A stretch of 64,000 bases of DNA from Nocardia terpenica (GTDB lineage Bacteria; Actinomycetota; Actinomycetes; Mycobacteriales; Mycobacteriaceae). The stretch's first letter is position 1. The number at the start of each line of letters is the position of its first letter. This document shows positions 44,048 to 53,009 of this stretch, piece by piece. The stretch lies in contig NZ_JABMCZ010000002.1 of the NCBI RefSeq assembly GCF_013186535.1, positions 744,001 to 808,000 on the forward strand. Direction: 5' to 3'. The notes below the pieces were generated by a model. It made no database searches. It had not been told where the DNA came from and saw only the letters and a list, made by a program, of their open reading frames with translations. Position numbers and translations under genes: made by a program.

Positions 44048-45169
44048 TCAGTCCAGGACTCGGGTCACCCAGCGGTGTGGGTGGTCGATTTCGTCGGGGC
44101 GGGGGAGGGTTTCGGGGTCGGTCCAGACGGTGTTGAAGCGGTCCATGCCGACGGTGGTCACGACCTCGTCCACGAAGGCCTTGCCGCGGACGTACTGGGC
44201 GACCTTGGCGTCCACGCCGAGCAGGGCGCGCAGCAGGCGTTGCAGTGGGTTGGTGGGACGGCGGCGGCGCTGGTCGAAGGCCTGGCGAATGTGGCGGACC
44301 GAGGGGATGACGGCGGGGCCGACCGCGTCCATCACGTGGTCGGCGTGGCCCTCGAGCAGGGTGCCGAGCATCAGCAGGCGGTCCAGGGCCTCGCGCTGCG
44401 CGGGCGCCTGGGTGGCGCGCAGCAGCCCGAGCACACCGCGGTTGGCCGGATCGTCGGCGTCGCGCGTGCCGCGGCGGCGCTCGCGGACCTCGTCGAGCAG
44501 GCGGGACAGCATCGCGTCGAGCGGCTCGTCGCCGACCTCGCCGAGCACCTCGACATTGGTGCGCATGTAGTCCGCCAGCCAGGGCGCCGAGGAGAACTGC
44601 ACCCGATGGGTCACCTCGTGCAGGCACACCCAGAGCCGGAAGTCGCTGGGCGACACGCCCAATGCGCGCTCCACCGCCACGATATTGGGCGCCACCAGCA
44701 GCAGCGTGCCGTCCGGGCCGCTGAACGGGTCGTACTGGCCGAGGATCGCGGTGGACAGGAACGCCAGCATCGCACCGGCCTGCACGCCCGCGGGTTTGCC
44801 GGTGAACCGGCCGCCCTCGCCCTCGCCGCCGGTGAGCTGGGCCATGGACTCGGCGGCCGCGTGAATCCAGCCCGGCCGATCCACCACCCGGGCGGCGGGC
44901 ACCGGGCGGTCGTCGGCGAGCCCGCTCACCTCGCGCACCGGGCCCTCGGCGCGGGCGGAGGCGCTGATCAGCTCGGCGACCACCTGCTCGGCCGAATAGC
45001 GCGAGGTGCGCGGGCCGGTGGGCACCAGCGCGACGCCGGTGCGGGCGGCCAGCCGCCAGTCCACGGCACCGGCCAGGGCCGGGCGGCGCGGCTTGCGAAC
45101 CAGCTGACCGGTCTCGACGTCGACCACCACCTGCTCGGCGCGGTCGGGGGCATTATCGGATCCGGTCAT
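44048..45169 (-). CDS. zinc-dependent metalloprotease-like protein (Rv3626c-type, DUF2342)
   Basis: This 373-residue protein has the zinc-binding motif HEVTHRVQF near residue 185 and a downstream acidic ligand region LEGHADHVMDAVG near 275. It belongs to the family often labelled zinc-dependent metalloprotease or F420 biosynthesis-associated protein. It has no signal peptide. It sits 14 bases after dacB and before tilS as in M. tuberculosis. The peptide substrate is unknown. Confidence 0.88.
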   Translation of the reverse strand: MTGSDNAPDRAEQVVVDVETGQLVRKPRRPALAGAVDWRLAARTGVALVPTGPRTSRYSAEQVVAELISASARAEGPVREVSGLADDRPVPAARVVDRPGWIHAAAESMAQLTGGEGEGGRFTGKPAGVQAGAMLAFLSTAILGQYDPFSGPDGTLLLVAPNIVAVERALGVSPSDFRLWVCLHEVTHRVQFSSAPWLADYMRTNVEVLGEVGDEPLDAMLSRLLDEVRERRRGTRDADDPANRGVLGLLRATQAPAQREALDRLLMLGTLLEGHADHVMDAVGPAVIPSVRHIRQAFDQRRRRPTNPLQRLLRALLGVDAKVAQYVRGKAFVDEVVTTVGMDRFNTVWTDPETLPRPDEIDHPHRWVTRVLD

Positions 45170-45183
45170 CGTTCATCCACCCG

Positions 45184-46671
45184 TCAGGAGCAGCCACAGT
45201 TGCGCAGTGTCGCGGCGATCGCGTCCAGGGCCGGTCGGCTCGCCTCCGGCGGCCGGTCGTTGGACATCAGCGCGAAGGTCAGCACGCGCCCATCGTTGTC
45301 GAGCACATACCCTGCCAACGCGCTCGATACCGACAGAGTTCCGGTTTTGGCCCGCACCCACCCCGCGGCGCCGCGGTCCTGCGGGGCGGTGAACCGTCCC
45401 GCCAGCGAACCCGAACCGCCCGCGACCGGCAGGTAGTCCAGCAGCGGCGCCAGCGGCGAACCGGAGGTCGGCGGGTCGGTCTCGACCACCGAGGTGCGCG
45501 AATCGGTCTGTGTCGCCGCGCCGCTCGGCCGCGCGCCCGGCTGCGGGGTGGCCGCCTCGGTGAGAATGCGGTCCAGCAGGCGGGCCGGAATCCGGTCGTC
45601 GGTGGACAGTCCGCTGTTGTCGAGCATGGTGACGCCGGTGGTGTCGAATCCCGCGGCGTTCATGGCGGTCATGGTCGCGCGCACGGCCCCGGCGAAGGAC
45701 TGCTCGTTGCCGGTGGCGGCGGCCATCTCCCGGCCGATGGTCTCGGCGAGCACGTCGTCGGAGTGAACCATCATGTCGCGCAGCCGATCCCGCAGCGGCG
45801 CGGAGTCCACGTGCGCGATCTCGGCCGCACCCGCGGGCGCCTTGCCCGCCCGCACCTTGTTCGCGTCCAGGCCCAGCTCCAGCGCCAGCCGCTTGCCCGC
45901 GTCCAGCGCGGGAGTCGGTGTGCGCGGCGAGTATTCGACCAGCGGATCCAGCCGCCCGCCGTCGATCATCACCGATTCGATCGGCGCCCAGGAACCGCCG
46001 CCGATATCGGCCGGATCCCAGCCCGCGGGCCAGCCCGGCCCCGTGTACAGCGAGTTGTCCACCAGGATCGAGGTCACCGGCTGGCCCCAGACACGGATCT
46101 GCGCGACCAGGTCCGACAGCTTCGGCCCGTTCGGGTAATAGCCCTTGCCGTCGGCCTGCGCGGTCAACGTCGGATCGCCGCCGCCGACCAGCACGATCTC
46201 GCCCGGATTCGCGCCCGCGACCACCCGGGTGGTCACCCGGTGGTCGGGCGGCAGCACCAGCAGCGCCGCGGCCGCGGTCAGCACCTTGGCGGTGGACGCC
46301 GGGATGATCGGCTTGTCCGGATCGGTGCTCCACAGCACGGTCCCGGTGTCGGCATCCGACACCGACCCGCTGAACGCGCCCAGATCGGGGCTGCCGGTCA
46401 CCTGGGCGAGCGCGGTGGCCAGGCCCTGGCGGGTCGGCTCGGGGGCGGTCGCGGACGCGGGTGTCAACTGCGGGAACGGTTTCACCGGGGCGGGCGGCGC
46501 GGCGATCTTCAGGCCGCCGTGCCGGAACTCCTCGGTCCACGGCTTCAGCGTGATCGCCACCACGGCCGCGGCCGCGACCACCACGACCAGACCCGCACTC
46601 ACCCCGATCCAGATATTGCGGCGCCGCCGGGCAGCCAGACCACCGATGTTCTTCCTACCTCGACCTACCAC
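45184..46671 (-). CDS. dacB: D-alanyl-D-alanine carboxypeptidase/endopeptidase (PBP4 type)
   Basis: This 495-residue class C penicillin-binding protein trims or cleaves peptidoglycan cross-links outside the membrane. It has an N-terminal TM anchor at about residues 20-43, active site SxxK in PASTAKVLTAAAAL near 129, SxN-like DNSGLS near 350, and KTGT near 442. GTG 46671 is chosen because AGGAGA lies ten bases upstream; longer frames reach into the divergent ppa promoter. The last residues NCGCS add two cysteines. Confidence 0.92.
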   Translation of the reverse strand: MVGRGRKNIGGLAARRRRNIWIGVSAGLVVVVAAAAVVAITLKPWTEEFRHGGLKIAAPPAPVKPFPQLTPASATAPEPTRQGLATALAQVTGSPDLGAFSGSVSDADTGTVLWSTDPDKPIIPASTAKVLTAAAALLVLPPDHRVTTRVVAGANPGEIVLVGGGDPTLTAQADGKGYYPNGPKLSDLVAQIRVWGQPVTSILVDNSLYTGPGWPAGWDPADIGGGSWAPIESVMIDGGRLDPLVEYSPRTPTPALDAGKRLALELGLDANKVRAGKAPAGAAEIAHVDSAPLRDRLRDMMVHSDDVLAETIGREMAAATGNEQSFAGAVRATMTAMNAAGFDTTGVTMLDNSGLSTDDRIPARLLDRILTEAATPQPGARPSGAATQTDSRTSVVETDPPTSGSPLAPLLDYLPVAGGSGSLAGRFTAPQDRGAAGWVRAKTGTLSVSSALAGYVLDNDGRVLTFALMSNDRPPEASRPALDAIAATLRNCGCS

Positions 46672-46846
46672 GTAACCGCCGTCTCCTGAATTCACCTGCC
46701 TGGCACCCACGCATCGCGGTATTCCGGCGGGCCCCGATCCCTGCCGCACCCATGCGCCCATCGACCACACTATCCTCACCTCGCCGGCGTTCCTCCGAAC
46801 GAGCTGGCGAGTCGGCAGGCCATACGCACCAGACGAAGGAGATGAC

Positions 46847-47338
46847 GTGGAGTTCGACGTCACCATCGAGATCCCCAAGGGTCAGCGCAACAAGTACGAG
46901 GTCGACCACGAGACCGGTCGGGTGCGGCTGGACCGCTACCTCTACACCCCCATGGTCTACCCCGCCGATTACGGCTACGTCGAGAACAGCCTCGGCTCCG
47001 ACGGCGATCCGCTGGACTGCCTGGTGCTGCTGCCGGAGTCGGTGTTCCCGGGCGTCATCGTCGAGGCCCGCCCGGTGGGCGTGCTGATCATGAGCGACGA
47101 GGCCGGCGGCGACGAGAAGATCGTGGCGGTCCCGGCGGGCGACAAGCGCTGGAACCACATCCAGGACGTCTCCGACATCGGCGAATTCGATCGCAAGGCG
47201 ATCGAGCACTTCTTCGAGCACTACAAGGACCTGGAGCCGGGCAAGTGGGTCAAGGTCGAGGGCTGGGGCGACCGGGCCAAGGCCGAGACGCTGGTCGACG
47301 AGGCGTTCGCGCGGCTGAAGGAGCAGGGCGGCCACTGA
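46847..47338 (+). CDS. ppa: inorganic pyrophosphatase
   Basis: This 163-residue family I enzyme hydrolyses PPi to drive biosynthesis. The metal signature DPLDCLVLLP near residue 54 is preceded by PADYGYVENSLGSDGD, and EFDRKAIEHFFEHYKDLEPGKWVKVEGW closes the fold. The GTG at 46847 follows GAAGGAGATGAC. It is divergent from dacB, the same arrangement as Rv3627c-Rv3628. Confidence 0.97.
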   Translation: MEFDVTIEIPKGQRNKYEVDHETGRVRLDRYLYTPMVYPADYGYVENSLGSDGDPLDCLVLLPESVFPGVIVEARPVGVLIMSDEAGGDEKIVAVPAGDKRWNHIQDVSDIGEFDRKAIEHFFEHYKDLEPGKWVKVEGWGDRAKAETLVDEAFARLKEQGGH

Positions 47339-47373
47339 GCCGTCCCCGGTGACTTCGGCGTGGCCCGGGGGTC

Positions 47374-50319
47374 TCAGCGCGACGCCCGGGCCGCGAGGAC
47401 CGCGTCCAGATGGTCGCGCAGGATCGCGAGCACCGGCGCCTCCAGCTCCTCGTCGACCCGCTCGTGCACGAGATGGACGTCGTCGAGCTCCGCGACGATC
47501 TCGGCGGTATTGCGCAGCACGCGCTGCGCCGCGTCCACCCGGCCCATGCCCTCCAGAATCAGCGCGTGCAGCAACAGGATTCGGGCGCGGTGCAGCGGTC
47601 CCGCGGCCTGGGTGACATTGCGCACCGCCTCGGCCGCGCGCGGCTCGGCCTGCTCGAGCCGCCCCGTCACCATGTACACCTGGGCCAGCCGCCCGAGCGC
47701 GAAACCCAGCCGCACCCGCATGCCGCTGCGCCGCGCCACCTCCACGGCGTGCAGGCACAGCTCGATGGCGCGCTCGTGCTCGCCGCGGAACGCCACCGCG
47801 GCGCCCAGCTCATGGGTGGCCATCGCCTCGAGCCCGAGATTGCCCATGCGCCGGGCCAATTCGCGCCCGCGCACGGCGTGCTCGGCCGACTCGTCGTAGC
47901 GGCCCGCGTCCGACAGCGTCTTGGCCGCGTGGATCAGGCAGGCGCATTCGACCGCCGGATCGCCGATCCGCCGCGCCAGCCGGATCGCCCGCTCGGCGTG
48001 CCCGAGCGAGGCGGCGGCCTCCACACCCATCCGGGTCGAGCTGGCCAGCAATTGTGCCGCGAAAGCGGTCAGCCGCAGCCGGGCGTCGTCCCCGGACTCC
48101 CCGCCCAACGATAGGGCGATGCGCTGGTGGTCGCGCCCGGACCGCATCCGGGCCAGCGCGTAGGTGAGCACCGAGCCGAGCGCCACCCGCGCGCGGCACT
48201 CCAGATCCCGGTCGCCCGCGCGCAGCGCCGCGTCCAGCAGATCCGTCAGGGCCCTGCCCAATTCCTGCGCGTTCGGCCCGGCATCGATCAGTTCCGCCAT
48301 CGCCCAGGCCACGTCGGCGGACATCGCCAGCGCCTCCCCGCCCAGCCGCGCCGACTGCCGGAACAGCGCGATCAGGTTGAGCCGCTCGGCATTCAGCCAC
48401 GCCTGCGCGTCCGAGCCCGAACCGAACGACAGCCCCCGCACCCGGGTCGGTCGCAGATAGCTGGGCAGCCGGGTGCCCGGATTGCACACGGCCAGTAGGT
48501 TTTTCATGGTGGCGAGGTAGAAGTCGATCAGCCGGGCCACGGTGTCGGCCTCGGCGTCCGGCTCCAGCTCGAGGGCGAACAGCCGCAGCAGATCGTGATA
48601 GCCGTAGCGGCCCGCGGCGATGCTGTCGAGCAGGCTCAGATCCACCAGCGACTCGCACAGCTCCTCCGCCGCGGCGAGGTCGAGATCGAGCACCGCGGCC
48701 GCGCCCGCGAGCGGCAGGTCCTCCACCTCCGGCATGGCGAGCAGCCGAAAGGCCGTGGCCTGCTGCGGATCCAGCTGATCGTAGCCGAGCCGGAACACCG
48801 CGGCCACCGCGAGTTCGCCGGTGCGCAGCAGGTCCAGTCGCTGATGCTCGTCGGCCAGCCGCTCGGCGATCGAGGCGACGGTCCAGCGCGGCCGGGTCGC
48901 CAGCCGCGCGCCGATGATGCGGACCGCCAGGGGAAGTCGCCCGCAGGCGCGCGTCACCGCGGTGGCGGCCTCCAGCTCCGCCGCGACCCGCTCCGCGCCC
49001 ACGATCCGGGCCAGCAGCACCAGCGCCTCCTCGGTGCTCATCTCCGCGAGCCGGACGCTGAGCACGCCCGGCAGCTCCGGCAGCGCGGACCGGCTGGTGA
49101 TCAGCACCGCCGAGCCCGCGGTGCCCGGGATCAGCGACGCCACCTGTTCGGCGTCGCGGGCGTTGTCGAGCAGCACCAGCACCCGCTTGCCGTCGAGTTC
49201 GCTGCGGAACTGCGCCGCGCGCTGCTGCGGCGTCGCCGCGATCTCGCCCTCGGGGACGCCGAGCGCGCGCAGGAAGTCGCCCAGCGTATCGGCCGGGGTG
49301 CCGGGCGGTCGCTCGACGCCGTGCAGGTCGACGTGCAACTGCCCGTCCGGGAAGTGCTCGCGGACGCGATGGGCCACGTGCACGGCCAGCGTGCTCTTGC
49401 CGACCCCACCCATTCCGGCGATCGCGCACACCGCGACCGCGCCGTGGCCGGTGCTGGTGAGCCGGTCGACCAGCCGTCGCACGCAGTCGTCGCGACCGGT
49501 GAAATCCACGATGTCCGCGGGCAATTGGGCCGCGCGCACGACGCGCTCGGGCGCGGCGATCGCGGGCCGCAGCGGCGCCAGCTCGGCCCGCAGGATCTGC
49601 TGATGCAGCTCGGTGAGCCGCGGGCCCGGCTCGATGCCCAACCGATCGATCAGGACGCGGCGGGTATCGGCGTACACCTCGAGCGCCTCGGCCTGGCGAC
49701 CGGCGTGATAGAGCGCCGTCATGAGCAGTTCGCGGGTCTGTTCGCGCAGCGGATGCTCGGCGGCCAGCGGTTGCAGCTCGGCGATCACCGCGGCGCAGCG
49801 GCCCAGCCGCAGATCGACCTCGGTTCGCCGCTCCAGCACGGCCAGCCGGCGCTCCAGCAGTTGGGCCCGCAACCGTTCGGCATGCGGTCCTGGCAACCCG
49901 GCCAGCGGCGTGCCCTCCCATAGCCGCAGCGCCGCCGCCAGCAGCTCCGCGGCGGCGTCGGATTCGGCGGTCTCGGCCTCGGCCACATACCGATCGACCA
50001 GTTCGACGTCGATCACGCCGGGCGGCACCCGCAGCGCGTAGCCACCGGCGAACCCGACCAGCACGCTCGGCGCCGCACCGGCGACCCGGTCCGGTTCCAG
50101 CGCGCGGCGCAGGTGCAGGATGTGATTGCGCAGCGCGCCGACCGCGGTGGGCGTGGCGCGCTTACCCCACACGTCATCGATGAGGTCCGGGACCGTCGCC
50201 GAATGCCCCCGCCGCAGCAGCAGCGCCGCGAGCACGGCCCGGCGCTGTTTGGGCCCGAGGTCGAGTGGCCGCTCGCCGTGCCAAGCACGTACCTCACCCA
50301 GCACGGCGAAACGGAGCAT
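47374..50319 (-). CDS. AfsR/SARP-type regulator: BTAD, NB-ARC and TPR
   Basis: This 981-residue STAND regulator has an OmpR-like DNA-binding domain at the N-terminus (LGPKQRRAVLAALLLRRG) and a BTAD domain to about residue 240. The NB-ARC ATPase has Walker A GMGGVGKSTLA near 305 and Walker B KRVLVLLDNA near 385. TPR-like helices run from about 620 to the end. Such proteins activate secondary metabolism or stress genes when NTP-bound. It starts six bases after a crotonase gene, so they may share a transcript, but no biosynthetic cluster is beside it. Confidence 0.9.
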   Translation of the reverse strand: MLRFAVLGEVRAWHGERPLDLGPKQRRAVLAALLLRRGHSATVPDLIDDVWGKRATPTAVGALRNHILHLRRALEPDRVAGAAPSVLVGFAGGYALRVPPGVIDVELVDRYVAEAETAESDAAAELLAAALRLWEGTPLAGLPGPHAERLRAQLLERRLAVLERRTEVDLRLGRCAAVIAELQPLAAEHPLREQTRELLMTALYHAGRQAEALEVYADTRRVLIDRLGIEPGPRLTELHQQILRAELAPLRPAIAAPERVVRAAQLPADIVDFTGRDDCVRRLVDRLTSTGHGAVAVCAIAGMGGVGKSTLAVHVAHRVREHFPDGQLHVDLHGVERPPGTPADTLGDFLRALGVPEGEIAATPQQRAAQFRSELDGKRVLVLLDNARDAEQVASLIPGTAGSAVLITSRSALPELPGVLSVRLAEMSTEEALVLLARIVGAERVAAELEAATAVTRACGRLPLAVRIIGARLATRPRWTVASIAERLADEHQRLDLLRTGELAVAAVFRLGYDQLDPQQATAFRLLAMPEVEDLPLAGAAAVLDLDLAAAEELCESLVDLSLLDSIAAGRYGYHDLLRLFALELEPDAEADTVARLIDFYLATMKNLLAVCNPGTRLPSYLRPTRVRGLSFGSGSDAQAWLNAERLNLIALFRQSARLGGEALAMSADVAWAMAELIDAGPNAQELGRALTDLLDAALRAGDRDLECRARVALGSVLTYALARMRSGRDHQRIALSLGGESGDDARLRLTAFAAQLLASSTRMGVEAAASLGHAERAIRLARRIGDPAVECACLIHAAKTLSDAGRYDESAEHAVRGRELARRMGNLGLEAMATHELGAAVAFRGEHERAIELCLHAVEVARRSGMRVRLGFALGRLAQVYMVTGRLEQAEPRAAEAVRNVTQAAGPLHRARILLLHALILEGMGRVDAAQRVLRNTAEIVAELDDVHLVHERVDEELEAPVLAILRDHLDAVLAARASR

Positions 50320-50325
50320 CCTCGA

Positions 50326-51147
50326 TTACCTGCCCTTGAACTCCGGCGGTCGTTTCTCGAACACCGCCTGGACGGCCTCGGTGAGATCCTCCGACGGCAG
50401 AAAGGCGGCATTCCACGCGGAAACGTAGCGCAATCCGTCGGCGATGCGGCCCACTCGCGGCTGTTCGAGCACATCCTTGACGCCCTGAACCACCAGCGGC
50501 GGATTGGCGGCGATCTCGCGGGCCAGCTCGGCGGCCGCGGTCAGCACCGCCTGCCGATCCGGATACACGTCGTTGACCAGGCCGATCCGCTCGGCGCGCG
50601 CGGCGTCGATGTCCTTGCCGGTGTAGGCGAGTTCGCGCAGATGCCCCTCGCCGATGATCCCGGGCAGCCGGTGCAGCGACCCGATGTCGGCGACGATGGC
50701 CACCTTGGCCTCGCGCAGGCTGAACTGCGCGTCGGCGCTGGCCAACCGGATGTCGACGGCCGCGATCAGGTCCAGGCCGCCGCCGACGCACCAGCCCGAC
50801 ACCGCGGCGATCACCGGCTTGCGGCAGTCGGCGACCGCGGTCACCGCGGCCTGCATGCGCCGCAGCTCGACGAGAAAATCGGTGCGCGGGGCGGCGAGCG
50901 CCTTGTCGCCCAGCAGCGGCCCGAACAGCGGGCTCATCGCGGGCAGATCCAGTCCGTAGGAGAAGTGCGCGCCGGAGCCGGTCAGCACCACGGCCCGCAC
51001 CTGCGGATCGGCATCGAGCTCGCCGAAGATCAGCGGCAGCTCGCGCCAGAAGTCCGGGCCCATGGCATTGCCCTTGCCCGGGCCGGTCAGCGTCACGGTG
51101 GCGACGTGGCCGGCACGCTCGACGGTGAAAGCCTTCCATTCGGTCAT
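50326..51147 (-). CDS. enoyl-CoA hydratase/isomerase (crotonase) family
   Basis: This 273-residue protein has oxyanion-hole pieces GSGAHFSYGLDLPAM near residue 60 and KPVIAAVSGWCVGGGLDLIAAVD near 115. The stretch SLREAKVAIVADIGSLHRLP, with its Asp in VADIG, resembles dienoyl-CoA isomerases more than hydratases. The C-terminal extension FEKRPPEFKGR is typical. It is expected to act in fatty acid or sterol side-chain degradation; the substrate is unknown. Confidence 0.9.
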   Translation of the reverse strand: MTEWKAFTVERAGHVATVTLTGPGKGNAMGPDFWRELPLIFGELDADPQVRAVVLTGSGAHFSYGLDLPAMSPLFGPLLGDKALAAPRTDFLVELRRMQAAVTAVADCRKPVIAAVSGWCVGGGLDLIAAVDIRLASADAQFSLREAKVAIVADIGSLHRLPGIIGEGHLRELAYTGKDIDAARAERIGLVNDVYPDRQAVLTAAAELAREIAANPPLVVQGVKDVLEQPRVGRIADGLRYVSAWNAAFLPSEDLTEAVQAVFEKRPPEFKGR

Positions 51148-51283
51148 CCGACCAGCGTAGCGACCGGTTTCGGACGCTCCGCGCGGCGTGTAAAAGGTAC
51201 GCTAAATATGCTGCGCCGCAGTGGTTTTGCCCGGCATTCGCAACGGATCATGGACATGTCAGCCATCGATGCCGGAGGCCGCC

Positions 51284-51607
51284 ATGTTGATGATGCACCA
51301 GGGTATCGGCCTGGAACGATTCAATGCGCTCCCCCGCAGCCGAGCCGTGCACGCGCTCTACGAATGCTGCTGCTGTGTCACCTGGGCGGAGCGGATCGCC
51401 GATCACCGCCCGTACGCCGACACCGAGGCGCTGCTCGCCGCCGCCGACGCCGAACTGCGCGCGCTGTCCGGCCGCGACCTCGACCGGGTCTTCGATTCGC
51501 TTGCCCACGAATCGGTTTCGGAGCGGTCCGCGCCGGAGCTGGCGCGGGTCACGCACCGGCGCATCGACCGGATGCTCGGCCCGGCCGAGGGCTACCCCGA
51601 GTATTGA
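51284..51607 (+). CDS. truncated OHCU decarboxylase-like protein
   Basis: The protein has 107 residues from ATG 51284 with GGAGG six bases upstream. The first ~65 residues (GLERFNALPRSRAVHALYECCCCVTWAERIADHRPY) match the N-terminus of OHCU decarboxylase, the last enzyme of uric acid breakdown to allantoin. The family is about 160 residues with a catalytic His in an HPRIG motif. Here that region reads AHESVSERS and the C-terminal half is missing. It may be a remnant or a short paralog. No other urate genes are nearby. Confidence 0.6.
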   Translation: MLMMHQGIGLERFNALPRSRAVHALYECCCCVTWAERIADHRPYADTEALLAAADAELRALSGRDLDRVFDSLAHESVSERSAPELARVTHRRIDRMLGPAEGYPEY

Positions 51608-51659
51608 TCCGCCGCCGATCTTCCGGCGGGCGTCGGTGATCGCCTCTACCCTGGGTGCC

Positions 51660-52133
51660 ATGCGCAGGTCGTTGCCTCCCGTCGCAGCCCGGGTGTCGGA
51701 CACGCTCATCGCGCGCGGCCACCACGGGGTGATCGTCACCCGGTCCGAGCCCACCCACACCGCCGAGCAGGCCGCGCAGGCCCTCGGCGTCGAAGTGGGC
51801 GCGATCACCAAGTCGCTGGTCTTCCTGCTCGACGACGATCCGGTGCTGCTGCTGGTCTCCGGCGCCCACCAGGTGGATCTGGCGCGGACCGGAGAACGCT
51901 TGGAGGGCACGCTCACTCGCGCCCCGGCCGAGCTGGTGCGCGAGGTCACCGGGCAGCCGCTGGGCGGCGTGGCCCCCGTCGGGCATCCCACCAACCTGCC
52001 GATGTTCGTGGACAACGCGCTGTCCGGGCACCGCGAATTATGGGCCGCCGGCGGGCATCCCAACACGGTGTTCCGCACCTCGTTCCCGGAGCTGGTCCGC
52101 ATCACGGCGGGCCTGGCCATCGACGTGGACTGA
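51660..52133 (+). CDS. YbaK/ProX-type aminoacyl-tRNA deacylase
   Basis: This 157-residue single-domain editing protein relates to the INS domain of prolyl-tRNA synthetase and clears mischarged tRNA. Conserved parts are THTAEQAAQALGVEVGAITKSLVF with the catalytic Lys near residue 49, LVSGAHQVDL, the glycine loop TGQPLGGVAPVGH near 100, and the GGHPNTVFRTSF end. The ATG at 51660 gives the family length. Specificity is not assigned. Confidence 0.88.
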   Translation: MRRSLPPVAARVSDTLIARGHHGVIVTRSEPTHTAEQAAQALGVEVGAITKSLVFLLDDDPVLLLVSGAHQVDLARTGERLEGTLTRAPAELVREVTGQPLGGVAPVGHPTNLPMFVDNALSGHRELWAAGGHPNTVFRTSFPELVRITAGLAIDVD

Positions 52134-52202
52134 CCTGCATGTTCACCGTGGACCGAGGCACGGCCCGGAATATCGGCCGCGCGCGCGACGTAGGTTAGGG
52201 CT

Positions 52203-52745
52203 GTGGACAGTTCACCCGACACCGGTCTGCAGGTACCCGACGATCTGAGCGGGATCACCGCGGCCCAGTACCGCGGGGCCATGCGGCACTACCCGGCCGG
52301 TGTCACCATCGTGACCCTGAATTCCGAGGCCCGGCCGGTGGGTTTCACCGCGACCTCGTTCGCCTCGCTGTCGGCGGAGCCGCCGCTGATCTCGTTCAAT
52401 ATCGCGCACACCTCCTCCAGCATCGATGCCATGCTGCAGGCCCGGTCGGTGGTGGTGCACTTCCTCGGCGAGCATCAGCAGCATCTGGCCCAGCGGTTCG
52501 CCCGCGCCGCCGACGAGCGCTTCGCCGACCGGTCGCTGTGGACCCCGCTGGACACCGGCGAGCCGGTGCTGCACGGCACCCCGATCTGGGTCCGGGCCAC
52601 CGTGCACCAGCTCATCCCGATCGGCGACCACACCCTGGTGGTGGGCCTGGTCACCCGGGTGCACGACAACACCGGCGACGAGCCGATCGCGGCGCCGCTG
52701 CTGTACTACAACGGCAGCTATCACCGGCCCACCGGGCTGGAGTGA
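52203..52745 (+). CDS. flavin reductase-like FMN-binding protein
   Basis: This 180-residue split-barrel flavoprotein of the flavin reductase (NtaB/HpaC) family has YRGAMRHYPAGVTIVTLN, GFTATSFASLSAEPPLISFNI (FMN phosphate site) and VVVHFLGEHQQHLAQRFA. Such proteins supply reduced FMN to a monooxygenase partner, which is not visible beside it. The start is GTG 52203. It is followed by the SAM riboswitch region. Confidence 0.88.
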   Translation: MDSSPDTGLQVPDDLSGITAAQYRGAMRHYPAGVTIVTLNSEARPVGFTATSFASLSAEPPLISFNIAHTSSSIDAMLQARSVVVHFLGEHQQHLAQRFARAADERFADRSLWTPLDTGEPVLHGTPIWVRATVHQLIPIGDHTLVVGLVTRVHDNTGDEPIAAPLLYYNGSYHRPTGLE

Positions 52746-52810
52746 ACCCGCCGCTAACGCAGCAGTGAACCCACGGCTATGGGGCACAGCATGTTTCGAA
52801 CGGGGGGGGG

Positions 52811-52838
52811 TTGACAACCGCTCCCGGCATCTGACAAT
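52811..52838 (+). promoter_or_regulatory. promoter of the SAM-IV riboswitch transcript
   Basis: TTGACA (52811-52816), 16 bases, GACAAT (52833-52838). It starts transcription about seven to ten bases before the aptamer and directly follows a run of nine G residues (52802-52810). Confidence 0.65.
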
Positions 52839-52847
52839 CTCGGCTCA

Positions 52848-52962
52848 GGTCATGAGTGCCAGCGTCAAGCCCCGGCTTGCTGGCCGGCAACCCTCCTCCG
52901 CGGTGGGGTGCTCCGGGTGACGACCGGGCCGTCGTCCACAAGGGCACGGCAAGCGCGGACTC
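52848..52962 (+). ncRNA. SAM-IV riboswitch aptamer
   Basis: The sequence from GGTCATGAGTGCCAGCG through AAGCCCCGGCTTGCTGGCC, GGCAACCCTCC, CGCGGTGGGGTGC, CCGGGTGA and GACC to GGCAAGCGCGG closely follows the mycobacterial SAM-IV aptamer as I remember it (about 119 nt). The four-way core and the 3' pseudoknot strand are both represented. It lies about 47 bases before the class V aminotransferase-like gene and is expected to reduce its expression when S-adenosylmethionine is high. Confidence 0.92.
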
Positions 52963-53009
52963 CGAAACCGCACCTTGCACCGGAGTCCCTGAGCCGAAGG
53001 GATTGCGTG

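Noticed and set aside
52801..52810. Run of nine G residues as a regulatory quadruplex
   Set aside because: A single G run cannot form an intramolecular quadruplex; it is merely noted as adjacent to the riboswitch promoter.
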